A stretch of DNA of 64,000 nt from Ctena decussata (GCA_963989385.1 OZ022499.1:50891757-50955756); one strand, 5' to 3'; shown: positions 20,452-33,019, counted from the stretch's first letter. Translations and numbers: made by a program. Notes: a model not told the origin generated them from the letters alone.

Positions 20452-23205
20452 TTACTTGTATAATAAAGAATTACGCATCTGCAGAATATTATGACAGGTT
20501 TTGGCACACAAGCGAATCATACTCGAGTTGCTAAATAAAAAAATCATTTTATCATCATCGGAAAGACAATCAAAATTAGGCAACAAAGAACAGGCTTTAG
20601 TAAGTAAGACATGTCTAAGATTATCATATACGTTACAATGTAAAATTACGTGGGTCTCGTCTTCCACAGAATTGCAAAATTGACATATCCGCTGACTGAC
20701 TTCTAGATTCTCGAATCTACCCGTTTCGATCCTAATAGGGGCCACCCCGCATCGGAATTTTGCAAACGCGGATCGATGACTGGCAGGGAGGAAAAGCTTA
20801 CAATATTCCTCAACCTCATAATCTGACTTAAACAATCGGTAGGTTCTTAGTTTATTTCGACCATTTCCAGAGCGGCTTGACTCCCTATTGATTTCAGACT
20901 TCCAGTCTGTGATATGTTTACTCATTAAACTATTGGCCACATCAGACGTTAAACTTTGCCGTGTAAAAGTTCTATCTATATTTGCGTAACGTTCCAGTCC
21001 AAGTTGTCTAAAATATTCTTTTACAATGAAGTTATGATTTTTGCAATTTCTATTTGACATTTGGTCTGACCAACGGAATGCTTGTTTGTTAATACGTGTA
21101 TTGTCCATATGAATCATTCTGTTCCAGTAATTGCAGATACATTTCCACTGTTTTATAAATGCTGGTGTCCAACCCATATCGCCTGAGACAGCGGCCGTGG
21201 GTGTATATTTCCCAGTACCAAGAAAAAATCTCATGGCTCTATTCTGTACTGCATTAATGCACGAAAATGATTTCGTGCCCCAGACTGACGCTCCATAGCT
21301 AATAACAGGCCATACCACCATGTCATATAATTTAGTAAACACCTCATACGACATACCACCCATACACTTATATTTTGCGATTAAGAGACCTAGTGCGCGA
21401 CTCGCACTTTGAGAAACTACTTTAGCAGTTACGCTGAAGTCAAGAAATTCATTTAAAGTTATTCCCAAATAAGTGTATCTTTCTGCGGTTGAGAGATTTT
21501 GTACACCGCATTTAAAGTCGTAGCTAGTTCTAGGCGTGGAATTTAGGCGAAAATGAACAATATTACTCTTAGCAGCATTAACGGACATTCTGTTTGAGGA
21601 ACACCAATCATTCAAGAAGTCAAGCATACACTGCAGATCTGAAGCATTATCTGCTAGAAGGACAATGTCGTCTGCATACAGCAAGATACTGATTAGTTGA
21701 TCTCCTACACGTATACCTTTTCCAAGGGCTTTGATGCGCAGAGCGAGATCATTAATAAAGAGATTGAATAGCAGCGGCGACAGGCAGCAGCCTTGTCTGA
21801 GACCGCAGGATACTTCAAACCAATCCGTGGTTAAATTGTTGACTCGTACGCACGATGACACGGATACATACAAAGACTTAACCGCTACTAAAAGTTTCCC
21901 CGCAATGCCAATGTCTTTAAGCTTCCCCCATAGTATGTCTCTGTTTATACAGTCGTACGCTTTGCGAAAGTCGATAAATGCACAAAAAGTCGATAACTTG
22001 CGCTTTTTTCTGGTATCGATTATATTCGTGAGCGTTGACACGTGATCTAAAGTACTTCTAGCCTTACGGAATCCGTTTTGTTCATCAGCAAGTACGCCAT
22101 TTTTCTCACACCAAGAACTTATTCTACTGTTTAAGACGGAGCAATAGAGTTTATACATGGACGAAGCCAGTGCTATACCTCGATATGACAAGGGATCCCT
22201 GAAGTCGGTGGTGCTAGATTTTGGAATGGGATTAATAATACATTTATTCCACAAAGAAGGAATTATGCCCTTATCGAAACAAATATTGAACAGGACGTGT
22301 AGGAACGATACAGAAGCGTCATTGCATAAAACTTCAACTGGAATAGCATCAATTCCACAGGCTTTACCCTTTTTCGAACTGTACAAAGCTTTCTTAACCT
22401 CAACTACAGATATGTGATCATTAAAAATAGGGTTGATAGGCATATTCTGGTCAACTGTGGAGCGAAACTGTCGTCCATCGTCTACTTTCTGACCATTCAA
22501 AAGTGAGCTAAAATCATTTTTCCATTTTTCCATTTTTCGAGGACACTATCTTTATCACGGACAACTGACCCATCTTCCAGCACTACCTCCATGGGGATAC
22601 GACGTTTTTGAGTATGCCCAACACCGACTTTACCAATAGTTTTCCAGAAATTGACATTATCGTTATTGCAATCATTCACTAATTCCATTTGGAAATTATA
22701 CCAGTGCAGCCTCTTAGAGCGTTGCACTTCACGATCAAATTTTTTCCGAGCGGACACGTATTCTGACTTAAATTTCGGTTTATCTGACTTGCAAGTGCAA
22801 TTTAACCAACTGCGTTCTGTAACACATACCATATTCCACAATTCCGTAAGCTGATCATTCCACCAGGGTTTTCCCACTCGGCGCTTTTTATTTCTAGTTC
22901 CAGTACTGATTGCTCTATACGGAAGACTACTATACATTTGCTCACGTACTACTCCACACCAGTTGTCGTAAGCCGTATCAATGTCAGCCTGGGTACGCAG
23001 GCTGCCCTCGAGGGAGCCAATGGTTTCATTAATCTTAAATAAGGTTTCATGACTAGCCAAAAAGGAACTGGGTACGTTTGAAACATCGAATTTGATAAAA
23101 GTGGGGTTTATTTCTTCGTCATTTTCCAGACATGTATCTATAAAAGCATCAAAATTCATTTTCCACGTCAGAATGGAATGATCTGGAATGCTTGACGGGG
23201 TTATA
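20452..23205 (-). pseudogene. LINE (non-LTR retrotransposon) ORF2: endonuclease end, RT and C-terminal CCHC
   Basis: The minus-strand frame starts in the last motif of an APE-type endonuclease (IPDHSILTWK, about 23190-23160); everything upstream is lost by 5' truncation. A basic linker with KPWWNDQLTELW follows. At about 22,515-22,530 an 8-bp tandem duplication (GGAAAAAT twice) breaks the frame. A 693-residue frame then runs to 20452. It holds ADEQNGFRKARSTLD (~139-153), box A AFIDFRKAYD (~175-184), GLRQGCCLSPLLFN (~234-247) and catalytic YADD (~276-279). The C-terminus has CQFCN...HVILHC, a CCHC zinc knuckle. Apart from the duplication the frame is open for over 2.6 kb, so insertion was recent in evolutionary terms. 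I do not assign the clade; the closing CCHC fits the I/Ingi/L1-like side. Confidence 0.9.
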
Positions 23206-23572
23206 TTTCTTATATGTTCCTATGTTTTCAATAACAATGTTGATTTTTTAGATTTTTTTTCGCAGAATATTGCCTCTTGATCTTTAACATCAAGAAATCA
23301 GGCGAGTTTGGGATTCTAATTTGTGAGAAACAACATAAAGAAGGCATCTGCATATGCTGAACTTTCAGAATTTTATGCAGGGTTTTGCATTTATTGCAGA
23401 TCAGTGATCACAACCGTCTTAATAATACGATTTTTAAGCGGAAGACTGTTGGCTCTGGGAATAAAAGTTTTCTTACAATTATCGAAAGAATTTAGTTTGG
23501 CTACAAAGTAATAAATTGAAACGAGTAGCAGTGAAGTTGCTGCAGTATAAGCGAAGATGTCTCTCTCTCTTT
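23206..23572. other. No recognised feature
   Basis: AT-rich DNA between the LINE and a tRNA-like SINE. Confidence 0.35.
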
Positions 23573-23780
23573 GATCGATAGCTCATTGGGTTAAGGGCTG
23601 GCTTGCTGTTCTAGCGGTCCCGGGTTCGCTTCCCGCTGGAAAATGAAGACGTCATTCTTTTCAATTCAATTTCAATAAGCGGGGGTCCATTGCACACCAA
23701 CGCCTTCCATAATCACCTTCGTATAGTCCTGGTATGACTGTAACTGGAAAGGATATAAATTCGTAAACAAGTCATCCATC

Positions 23781-23783
<3 letters not shown>
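23573..23783 (+). mobile_element. tRNA-derived SINE, second type
   Basis: The head GATCGATAGCTCATTGGGTT contains an A box, and GGTCCCGGGTTCGCTTCCC contains a B box 40-50 bases later, both on the plus strand. A ~140-bp non-tRNA body follows and ends at a (TC)n tract. It differs from the Met-like SINEs. No clear target duplication. Confidence 0.65.

Positions 23784-23829
<46 letters not shown>
23784..23829. repeat. (TC)n microsatellite
   Basis: About 46 bases of uninterrupted TC dinucleotides, directly after the SINE body. Confidence 0.95.
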
Positions 23830-23831
<2 letters not shown>

Positions 23832-24044
23832 GCACGATTAAGACAAAAAGACAAAATGTTTACACCATGCACGAGACGTAAGAAAACGGTTCATGTTGAC
23901 AATTGGGCATCCTGCTTATTTTAGTAAAATATGTTTACTTTTATGTAAACAGTCGATACATTAAAATATGGCGGAGCCCCGACGATGTAATAATTATACC
24001 AATGAGAAAACGTATGCAAAAGAAGAAAAACGATTATTGATGAT

Positions 24045-25000
24045 ATTAACCCTCAGTTCTCGAGGAAGAAGAAAGAATAGAAAGCTGAAATATGTATATT
24101 GAAAAGTTTATACATACAATACTGGTCAAAAACGATAAAATGCCCTTGGTTACCATGGCAACATTATGGAAGCAACAGAAGTAGACCATTTTATTTGATT
24201 CAATTCACGAATAAAAGAAACAACATAAAACTCCGAAAAGTAGCCATACACAATGGTGTTTAAAGGCTTTTTACTGACCAAAAAAGGGCGATTTGTCCTT
24301 GGTTACCATGACAACGACATAAATGCAAGAGGAATACTCTTTGATATTCGATATTTCAATCCTCAGACTTTCTTCTGAATCCTATTTGAACTGATTTCAT
24401 TTATATATTATTGTATACACTCTATGTATGCTTCAGTTTCAAATAAAATATTGTTTAAACCAATCCTCAGCTCTCGTGCAAGAAGAAACAAAGTCAAACA
24501 TTAAAAAAATGTATCTTTTAAATGAAACTGTTTAGCAAAAAAAAAAAAAAAAAAAAACATGAAAAATGATCATGGTTACCATGACAACGGCACAATTACC
24601 CTAACAACGGAAACGAACTTTATTTTAGGATTAATTTACTTAAATATAAATGCATATTGCCTTACTTAATCGAACTCTCTGAGAAATGTCGAGACCAAAA
24701 CGGCTTTTGTCAGCCTTAGATAATTAGTCAGGTTGCAAGGCGCACGTGGCTGGAGGACATATTTTATTTGAAAAAAACAAAACAAAAAAAAACAACAACT
24801 CTGAATGCAACAAACAACATGAAACTTTTTGTAAAAATTCCTTTTTGGTAACAAAATTGTTTGATAAAGTATGAAGTTGTTAGTCGAATGCGGAGGCATT
24901 AGAATTTTGTCTGAAAACATTAAAATTGGCTAAAAAGTGCAAAAAGCTAAAATGTAGCATGTTTGGAGCATTACCATTGCAACGTCGTGAACAGAACTGA
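24045..25000. repeat. Degenerate repeat with X-box-like palindromes
   Basis: GTTACCATGGCAAC (24149-24162), GTTACCATGACAAC (24302-24315 and 24575-24588) and ATTACCATTGCAAC (24970-24983) recur. Two of the units share a preceding CCTCAGYTCTCG...AAGAAGAAA block. They look like old, uneven tandem copies. No coding signal. Confidence 0.55.
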
Positions 25001-25176
25001 AAACCACTATCTGATTTTAGAATAAGGTACCGTCAAATCTTCATAGAAAGGAATTTTAAGTAAAATATTCAAATTCTACTTTCTCTAAAATTTTGAGACA
25101 AAAATTGATGCTTATCGGCCCTAGGCCTTTGTTCAAACGGTCCGGTCACATTACCAACACAGCCGCCATGCACATA

Positions 25177-26187
25177 CGAGGGTTGATCCAGAAGTAATGT
25201 CACTGCAGCTATAAAATCGTGCAGAATAAAGGGAGAGCAACAAAATTTCGTATCCATATACCTTATTCTATTTGCAGTATAGTCTGAAAATGTCATAAAA
25301 TTATAGTGCACAGTAATCGAGTTATCAAGATAGGCAGAAGGCATGGTAACGAAAGGCGCCGCACATCAATGACGTTATTGACGTTTCAGACGAAGTTTGG
25401 ATATTGTGTCATGTCTTAAATAGCATATTCATTGTTCTAGCATAGTACTATTATCTGTTCACCCCTGTTTATCTCGTCTTTCAATATTATTTGAACAGCC
25501 AAGCAGCTCATGTTCAAGAACAATATCTTCGAATTGCAGGACATCGATCTTCATATATGGGGTCCACGCAAGATTGGCGTCATTGTCTGACATAGCACTT
25601 TAAGGTCTTCCGGTGTTTTGACGATCTTCTAGCGACTCATCTGCACCCTTACAACGCAGATTGCACCTTTACACAAGCCTCATAATCATGGTTATATAAC
25701 CGCATGTCTAGTTGAACGGCCAAGAGTCTTTAATGGTGATTTCCTAATTTGTGGCAAAACTGCGTATTTGTCTGCAGACGCGTTTGTCGGAAATCAGCAT
25801 ATTTTCACTTGGCAGTTACAAGCATAAGCACTACCTGGCGAACTTCAAACTGCAATGACAATATTAAAGTTTCAACAGTGGGTGGCAGGAATATATTTCA
25901 TCGTCGTATCAAATTTTCATCTGATTTGACGTGTTAGTTTGATTTTGATTTGTGTTTGCCTTTGAAACTTATGTTCATGTAATTAGCGGTATTCTAACGT
26001 GCGGCGCGATGGCGACGGTGGCATACTTTGAACGTCTCTAGAACTAGAACGGAAAAAGATTCCAACTTAATATTTATTCTGTTAATCAGAACTAAATTAC
26101 AGTGTATTTTGATATAATTTTCACAATAATGCTACAATGAATAAGCGCGCAATTGATACAGTGACATTACTTCTGGATCAACCCTTG
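25177..26187. mobile_element. Mariner-like element, TA duplication, no transposase
   Basis: Ends CGAGGGTTGATCCAGAAGTA and the inverse TACTTCTGGATCAACCCTTG are near-perfect over ~29 bp. TA flanks both (25175-25176, 26188-26189). The host repeat reads CATGCACATATGG when the element is removed. At 1,011 bp it is shorter than typical mariners and no transposase motif is readable, so it is a decayed or deletion-derived copy. Confidence 0.82.
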
Positions 26188-26535
26188 TATATGGTAAAAC
26201 GCTTTAAAATCTTCTTATCAAGAACCAATTGACCGATGCCCTTGAAACTTAGTATGTAATATCGGTTACTTGAGTACAATCGAAATTGTTCAAATTATGA
26301 CCTTGGGTTGACCTTGATCTTTTTTACCGAAACGTCAATTAATGGAAAATGCTAGATCATCAGATTACATGGAAAGTTTTGAAGATAAATGCCTTAACAT
26401 TGGTTTGTACTTTTATCTTAATGAGTAAATGGAGATTTATGAGTACAAGAGGTAAAGGTCATTCTTTGTCCCTGGACCCAGAACTGTAATATTTTGACAA
26501 TTTCAAACAAGTTTCTCAAAAGCCACTGGGCCAAT

Positions 26536-28476
26536 AGATCTTTTCACATTGTTTCTGCGCATGCGTGTACCGCTTAGGTAACGCGATATTTTCCGATAAT
26601 CGGCGAGACTTTACATAAATGGGGCAATTGGATTTTAAGGCATTGAGTCTTTCTATGTAATCAGTTAAAATTAATGGTTTTAAACATTTCTATCTGATTT
26701 CTTTTCGTTTTAACAAGGCTTGGCACAAAGATCATATAAAGTGAAAGGCATATCGCAAAGAGAAATATTTATTCCCAATTATTTTATCTATTACCTGACA
26801 TATACCGTCCATTTCTTTGGACGAGGTCTGAACAATCAGAAAATAAAATGTGTGGTTTGATATTTTACTAAATAAATAAAGGAAAATAAATATTTAAAGG
26901 ATTAAATAATCCCTAAACAATTGTCTTGTCTCATAAATTACTCTAATTGTTTGTTGTTATTGTTGTTATTTCAATAGTCATACCGGCGCATCCGAAGAGG
27001 CTCAACGTATCCATTTCCGCACCTCCCGGCGTCCGAAGTCTGTTTATCAATTACTTAATTATCTGAGGGTCTATTAACGTTTAACTCAATCAATAGACCA
27101 CGTTATTCGTTCACACCTCTTATTAATGTTGACGATTTTAATTTCATTGCGGGGGTGGTGGTCGGGCGATGTTTTTTTTTCTTTTCTTTTGTTTTACAGA
27201 ACAGAAATTTTATTCAGACGTAAACTATACAGTTTCTAGTATGTCAAAAACATTTCGAATACATACATAGATCACACACTAAATGGCTGACACTTGTGGC
27301 TGGTTTTAACTTCCAGTGCCGGGGCGGGCTACTTATTTGGATAAAAGTAGGGCAAGGGCCTACTGTGCTTGCAGTAGGTGCGGCCGGGGTTGTTTGGTTA
27401 TCATTTTCTATCTTTTTGCTTTCTCCCCCTCTCTGGGAGATGGCCCGATATAGACTGAAATACTGTCTCAAAGGGTCGTTAAACCCCTAACAACAGCCAA
27501 CCATTTATTTCATTGCATATAGGTAGGCAGATCATACTCATTTATCAAGAGAACAAATTTTCTCGCAAGTCAGTTGATAATGATATACTAATAATACTAT
27601 TGATAACAATGATATTTTTACAATAATTATTAATGATAATATAGACACATTTAAAAGCTACCAACTTTCACGTTTTTAGGCAGTAAATGTCATAATGGCA
27701 GGAATAAAAAGTAAAAAATAATAATATATTTTCACTATTATTATTATCATCATCACATTATGATTATTATTATTATAAATACAAAGGATACTTAAAACAT
27801 TTAATTTCGCATTTCTAGAAACCGAAAAGTGAACATGTGAAACTGGCTATTTGCTTCATCGTCAGAAAATCGAAATCCGCCGAACTTATTTCCTCAAAAC
27901 TTATTTGATTTCAAAATAGAAAAATATATAAATGAATAAATATATTAATAGATAAATTAATATTTATAACGAATTCATAACTGTTGTAATAATTACGAAA
28001 TGCCTAGCTGCATCATTTTCTTTACGTAAAATATTAGTAATAAAATTTCTTCTGAAATTAAATGTGTAAAATCGCAGAAGATTATACGAAAATAAAACTA
28101 TGAATGAATATCAAAACGTGTAAGAAATTTGAGGAAAAGAAAGAATGCTAGAAATAATAGATCACAGATTTGTAAAAATGTTTACCGGTGCATGGCACGC
28201 TGATTTGAACATTAATTTTTTGTGCATTTCAAATATTTTCTATGTTATTGTTACTGTGATTATATTCTTTTCCTTTCAAGTTAGGTTTTAAAATCAAAAT
28301 GTAATAATAAATCTCGTTTTTAATCATTTAATTTATATATTATTCGCTTATAATCAAAAAGCCTATTGATATGTGTTGTTGTATCAAAGGTTATGCCCCA
28401 CGCGTGTGACGTAACGCGAAATCTCGCCAAATTACGGGCTGCGAGACTAGGGGAGATAAGAATGTGAAAAAGGTCT
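26536..28476. mobile_element. AT-flanked DNA element, non-coding
   Basis: Left end AGATCTTTTCACATT and right end AATGTGAAAAAGGTCT are inverted with one gap. The interrupted host repeat should read CCAATTGAAACC. Here it reads CCAAT | element | ATTGAAACC, so AT was duplicated. A 2-bp AT duplication is known for ISL2EU-type elements, which is a guess. Inner ends share CGCGTGT and GTAACGCGA words. It carries a SINE-like fragment at 27296-27505 and otherwise AT-rich filler. Confidence 0.7.
27296..27505 (+). repeat. SINE-like fragment
   Basis: AGGGCAAGGGCCTACTGTGC, GCAGTAGGTG and the closing AAAGGGTCGTTAAACCCC are motifs that I associate with bivalve SINE 3' halves. A related short piece lies at about 40,628-40,690. 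The head is not recognisable. Confidence 0.45.
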
Positions 28477-29860
28477 ATTGAAACCAAATTTCATATAGAG
28501 CCTCCAGGCGTTGAGGGAAAAATGTTAAACGGTCCAGGTCACATGACCAACATGGCCACCACGCCCATATATGGTAATTTTTTTTAAAAAATCTTCTTCT
28601 CCAGAACCAATTGACTGATGTCTTGAAACTTGGTATGTAGCAGTGGGTACTCGAGCACTTTTTAGAATATTCGAATTTTGACCTTGAGTTGACCTTGACG
28701 TTTTTTATGGCAAGATCAAATATAGGTAAATGCTAGAACATAAGATTTCATGGAAAGCTTTGAAAGTTGGGCCTAAAAATTAGTATGTACATTCATCTCA
28801 ACAAATACATGAAGATATATGGGCACAAGAGGTCAAGGTCATTCTTTGACCTTGAACACTCATATTTTGACAATTTCAAACAATCTCCTCAAAAGCCACT
28901 GGGCTAGTTGAAATCTAATTTCATATAGAGCCTTTAAGTGTTGAGAGAATGAAAATTTGTTCAAACGGTCCAGGTAACATGATCAACATGGTTGCCATGC
29001 CCGTATTTGGTAAAATTTTTAAAAATCTTCTTCTCTTTAGAATTCTTAGGGGTTGAAGTTGTCTGCAGTTCCATATCACAGGGCACTATAACATAGCTCG
29101 CCCGGAATTTGGGTGATAGAAGGAGATAACCAATAATCCAAGTGATAAAGTCTAATTCAAATGGGTGAGAAAAAGCTAATCTTCGTATTCGGAAGACAAA
29201 AGGCAGCCAAGACTTGGCAGCTGCATTTTTTTAAATCACCTGAAAATGTTGAGAAACTGTATCCACCACGATGAAGGCTTTAGGATGTTCAAAGACCTTA
29301 GAGGTTCTCCACCCTATTGAGAACAAGCTAATAAAAATGAACAGACTAAACACAGACATGAAATTTAGTGCAATAGCTCTTCCTGGATTTCGTCCAGGCA
29401 AGCTAAAAGTGAAACAAACCAATCATATACTTTAAAAAAAAGAAAAAAAGATCTTTAGAAAACTTAAGGTGGTGATAATCACTGATTTGGGACTAAGACA
29501 AAAATCTGCATAAAACGCTGAAAATATAACTGATCTCCCCAAAACTTAGCAGGTGTCTTCTTCATGTTGTTTCTCATAATTTAGAATCCTAAAATGCAGG
29601 ATTTGTTGCTGTTAAAAAGTGTTTGTATGTGGAAAGATCAAAGGGTAATTTTCTGCACAGAAATCTAAAAAAAATCAAATTGTTATTGAAAATGTACTTA
29701 GTGCTGAGCGTACCTTGTTGCATTACGGACAGCATCCTAGCAATTATTTTTTCCAACTCTTTCAGACATTTTCAGGCTGAGCAGATAAAAAAGACATAGC
29801 CTGTGTCCAATTTTTTTGTCAAAACACACAGGTGAGACTATTTTAACAAGGTTGAACAAT

Positions 29861-30314
29861 TTCATATACACAGCTGTCATAGTGTAAGTAATGTATTATC
29901 TATATTGTAGGTGTTATATAGGTATGCTTGCCTACGCTATATTTAATGAATGTGCCCAGTGTACATTTACCTTGTACATGGCTGACCATTTGAGAAAAAC
30001 CTACTGTTTTCATCTGGTCTACATTACAACTTGAGAAAGAGTTGGAACAAATAATTGCTAGGACGCTCTTCATTTAAGAATAGAAATTTCATATACACAG
30101 CTGTCATAGTGTAAGTAATGTATTATCTATATTGTAGGTGTTATATAGGTATGCTTGCCTACGCTATATTTAATGAATGTGTCCAGTGTACATTTACCTT
30201 GTACATGGCTGACCATTTGAGAAAAACCTACTGTTTTCATCTGGTCTACATTACAACTTGAGAAAGAGTTGGAACAAATAATTGCTAGGACGCTCTTCAT
30301 TTAAGAATTGAAAT
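29861..30314 (+). repeat. 227-bp tandem duplication
   Basis: Two adjacent copies beginning TTCATATACACAGCTGTCAT (29861 and 30088) differ at only about two positions that I can see. The near identity means a recent duplication. Confidence 0.92.
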
Positions 30315-30619
30315 TTGATTTTTCAGCGTTCATCGTGTGATGAAGCACATGAAACTAACGCTGTATCAAACACCCTTAACAACTAATTATCATATATAAG
30401 AGAACAAATAATTATATATAAGAGAACTTCTTCTATTATATATTAATGTATACTAAGCCCCAGAAGTTTTTGTATTGGTTCCATAGATGCAACGTCAATG
30501 TCCTGTGGATGAAGCCAGTGGGCGGAGCTAAAATTCCATGAAGCGCGAAGCGCTTCTTGTAGAATTTTAGCGACGACCACTGGCTTCTTCACACGATGAA
30601 CGCCGAAAAAATAAATTTT
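30311..30619. repeat. Inner inverted repeat
   Basis: TTTTTCAGCGTTCATCGTGT on the left returns inverted as ACACGATGAACGCCGAAAAA on the right. A second inverted pair GAAGCCAGTG/CCACTGGCTTC and a central AAGCGCGAAGCGCTT palindrome lie inside. This could be a small element nested in the TTAA element. Confidence 0.7.
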
Positions 30620-31165
30620 TATTCTTATATTTACACTTTATTCTTAGACCCTTCCTGTGCTTTTTTCGTGGTAATTTAATGTAAAATATGCAAAATATTC
30701 GTCATGGAAAAGACATAAAACGACGTAATCGGCCATTATGTTAAACAGCCGTCGCCATAACGTGGCGTCAGTCGAACGTTACGTGGACCAATCAAGACGT
30801 TTGTTTACCTTAGACGTCGCTAGACGACAACGTCACATGATCAACTGTCGTTCATCGGTGTATGAAGCCAGTTGCTCTATACGCTTTACCTATGGGAAGT
30901 CAGTGGCAAGTGTAAATATTATGCAATAAGGTACGTTCAGCGCTACGTAAATTTTCAATAACCATGTTATTCTTTTAGATTTCTGCGCAGAAAACTACCC
31001 TTTGATCTTTCCTTATAAAAACACTTTTTAAGCAGCATGTACCTCTATTTTGTATTCTAAACTGTAGAACAACAAAAATAAGAAGTCTGCTAACTTTGTG
31101 GGAGATATGTTAATTTTTCATGGTTTTATGCAGATTTTTGCATTTACCTTAAATCACCACCTTAA

Positions 31166-32630
31166 ACGTGAAATTTCAAAGTCAGTGACCTTGGCCTTTT
31201 GATCATGGGCGTGGGCAGGATATTGCTTAACTAGAAGGTGTGTTTGTGAAACACTGTGCCCCAACCATATGCTTGTCACTAAAGGTGTCATACTTTAGAT
31301 GTCTAGCATAACTTGCTTATTTTGTGGCAGAATTTTGCCTTAAAGTTAGTCAGGTGATCTACACATTGCCCCCAGCAGTTTGCCAAATATGAGCATCCTT
31401 GATCAAACAGTATTCCCATGATTTTGAGAACAAACTTTCATGTCATTTTTCGAAAAAGGGGCACAATTCTGTAAGTACATGGCAGACGGAAAAGAAAATA
31501 CCTCATTTTTATGGTCTGTCCATTTAATAAATATCAAGGCCCTAGCAATTATTGTTCTTGAGGATTAGACCACCCATAATTATGTTTATACAGATGAGAA
31601 AAGGGGTATAACTCTGTCAGTAATGAACGCACCATAACGCAAAAAAAAAATCAGAATTATCAGCACATCAAATACTAATAGTATATTAAAAATTAGGGTT
31701 CTAGGTCAAGCGGTTCAAAAATTGGAAAACTGCCAAATTCAACAAAGGGGCATAGGAGCCTACTTCGGTCATTTTTTGACGGAAATTGCCTAAACATTAA
31801 TCAGGTGATCTACACATTAGCTCCTACCAGTATGCCAAATATGAGCATCCTAGCTCAAACAGTATTTCCAGTATTTTGAGAAAAACTTTTTTTTTTTTTG
31901 AAAATAGGGGCATAACTCTGCAGGTTCAAGGCTGACTGACAAGAAAAATACACGTCCTTTGATTTTTATAGTCTACCTACCTATGAAATATCAAGCCCCA
32001 AGCAATTACGGTTCTTGAGTAAATGAAACGTTACGTACGGACGGACGATCAGGCCTAAACCAATATGCCCCCTTACCTTCTTCGAAGTTGGGGGCAAATG
32101 AAACTTGCTGAAAGTAAGTTTGGACCTATATCTATCACCATACGAATTATGAACCAATGCCATCACATGGTTTATGAAGTATAAGCTCTTTGAAAAAAAA
32201 ATTAACATAAATGCGGATGCCGGCGCCGACGCCGGGTGTAGTCCAGGCGAGCTAAAAATGCACTTTTTCGGCTTTTCCCATTCAAAAGTCTTACAGACGA
32301 CAAAATTGACCTTGCGGAAAAATTGGCCAAGGTCAATGCAAGGTCATCATTTATTTAAACGCTATAGTACTTGAGTCCCAAATGTTACATATCAAGTTTC
32401 AAGGTAATCAGCCCAGCGGTGTTGGAGAAGAAGATTGTTTAAAGCAGAATTCCTGTCCAAATTTCGTATTTTTTCAAAATCTTTGTAGAGAGTTTTTCAC
32501 GCAAGTGAATCCACTATACTGATTTTGATTCACTTCAGGATTCATTTACAAGCAGGAATAAAACTTTTGGCATTATTGTTAGCCTGTTTTATTTTTCTGT
32601 GACCCCCTAAGAATCAATCCACACCGGAGC
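31166..32630. repeat. Diverged dispersed repeats
   Basis: TGATCTACACATT...AGTATGCCAAATATGAGCAT blocks recur (about 31,355 and 31,808) with GGGGCATAACTCTG-like words, ending near 32,090 in TTCTTCGAAGTTGGGGGCA. From 32,250 to 32,460 AAGGTCA-rich sequence is shared with 50,720-50,945. These look like old, non-coding dispersed repeats. Confidence 0.55.
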
Positions 32631-32806
32631 ATCAATATTCAATATATAATGCAACTTACCTATTAATTTCTTTAGTACGGAATCAATCACTTTCAAAATT
32701 GACATGTTGATAATTCAATTCAAATGCAATTTGCGCGTAGCGTCACGAGACGGCTTTTGTAATGACGTCATCATACCATGACGATATATGACATTACTAT
32801 AAGCGT

Positions 32807-33006
32807 ATGGCCGCGGTCACGTCTCAGGATCAGCGTAGTTACATAAAAATTGAATGTCAGCATAATAAAACAGCAAAGGAAATAGGAAGCTTGCGGCACA
32901 TATGCTCTATCATGTTCTCAAGTTACAAACTGGTTGAATGAGTTCAAGAATGGCAGGGAGTGCGTTCAAAATGCCCACCGAGCAGGTAGAACTATGACGG
33001 CTACGA
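32807..33006 (+). pseudogene. Mariner transposase, N-terminal piece
   Basis: From ATG at 32807 the frame reads QDQRSYIKIECQHNKTAKEI, matching the first helix-turn-helix of mariner transposases. After a frameshift near 32,920 it continues as VTNWLNEFKNGRECVQNAHR then AGRTMTAT, the linker before the second helix-turn-helix. It stops at the edge of the satellite fold-back insertion. The remaining part is at 50122-50557. Confidence 0.85.
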
Positions 33007-33019
33007 GCTCGGTCAAGTT

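Larger units (their letters stand above)
25095..29040 (+). repeat. ~445-bp-unit dispersed repeat, split by two DNA elements
   Basis: Blocks GTTCAAACGGTCC, TCACATGACCAACATGGCC, AGAACCAATTGACCGATG and CCACTGGGCCAAT match the repeat at 16168-17240. The repeat is interrupted at 25177-26187 and at 26536-28476. It resumes in register after each. Confidence 0.75.
29464..31165. mobile_element. 1.7-kb element with ~200-bp inverted repeats and TTAA ends
   Basis: TTAAGGTGGTGAT at the left matches ATCACCACCTTAA at the right. Inversion continues for ~200 bp, including AAAGATCAAAGGGTA and TTTCTGCRCAGAAATCT. TTAA at both edges (29464-29467 and 31162-31165) suggests a piggyBac-type insertion. Inside are a 227-bp tandem duplication (29861-30314) and another inverted repeat (30311-30619). 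No transposase frame. Confidence 0.7.
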
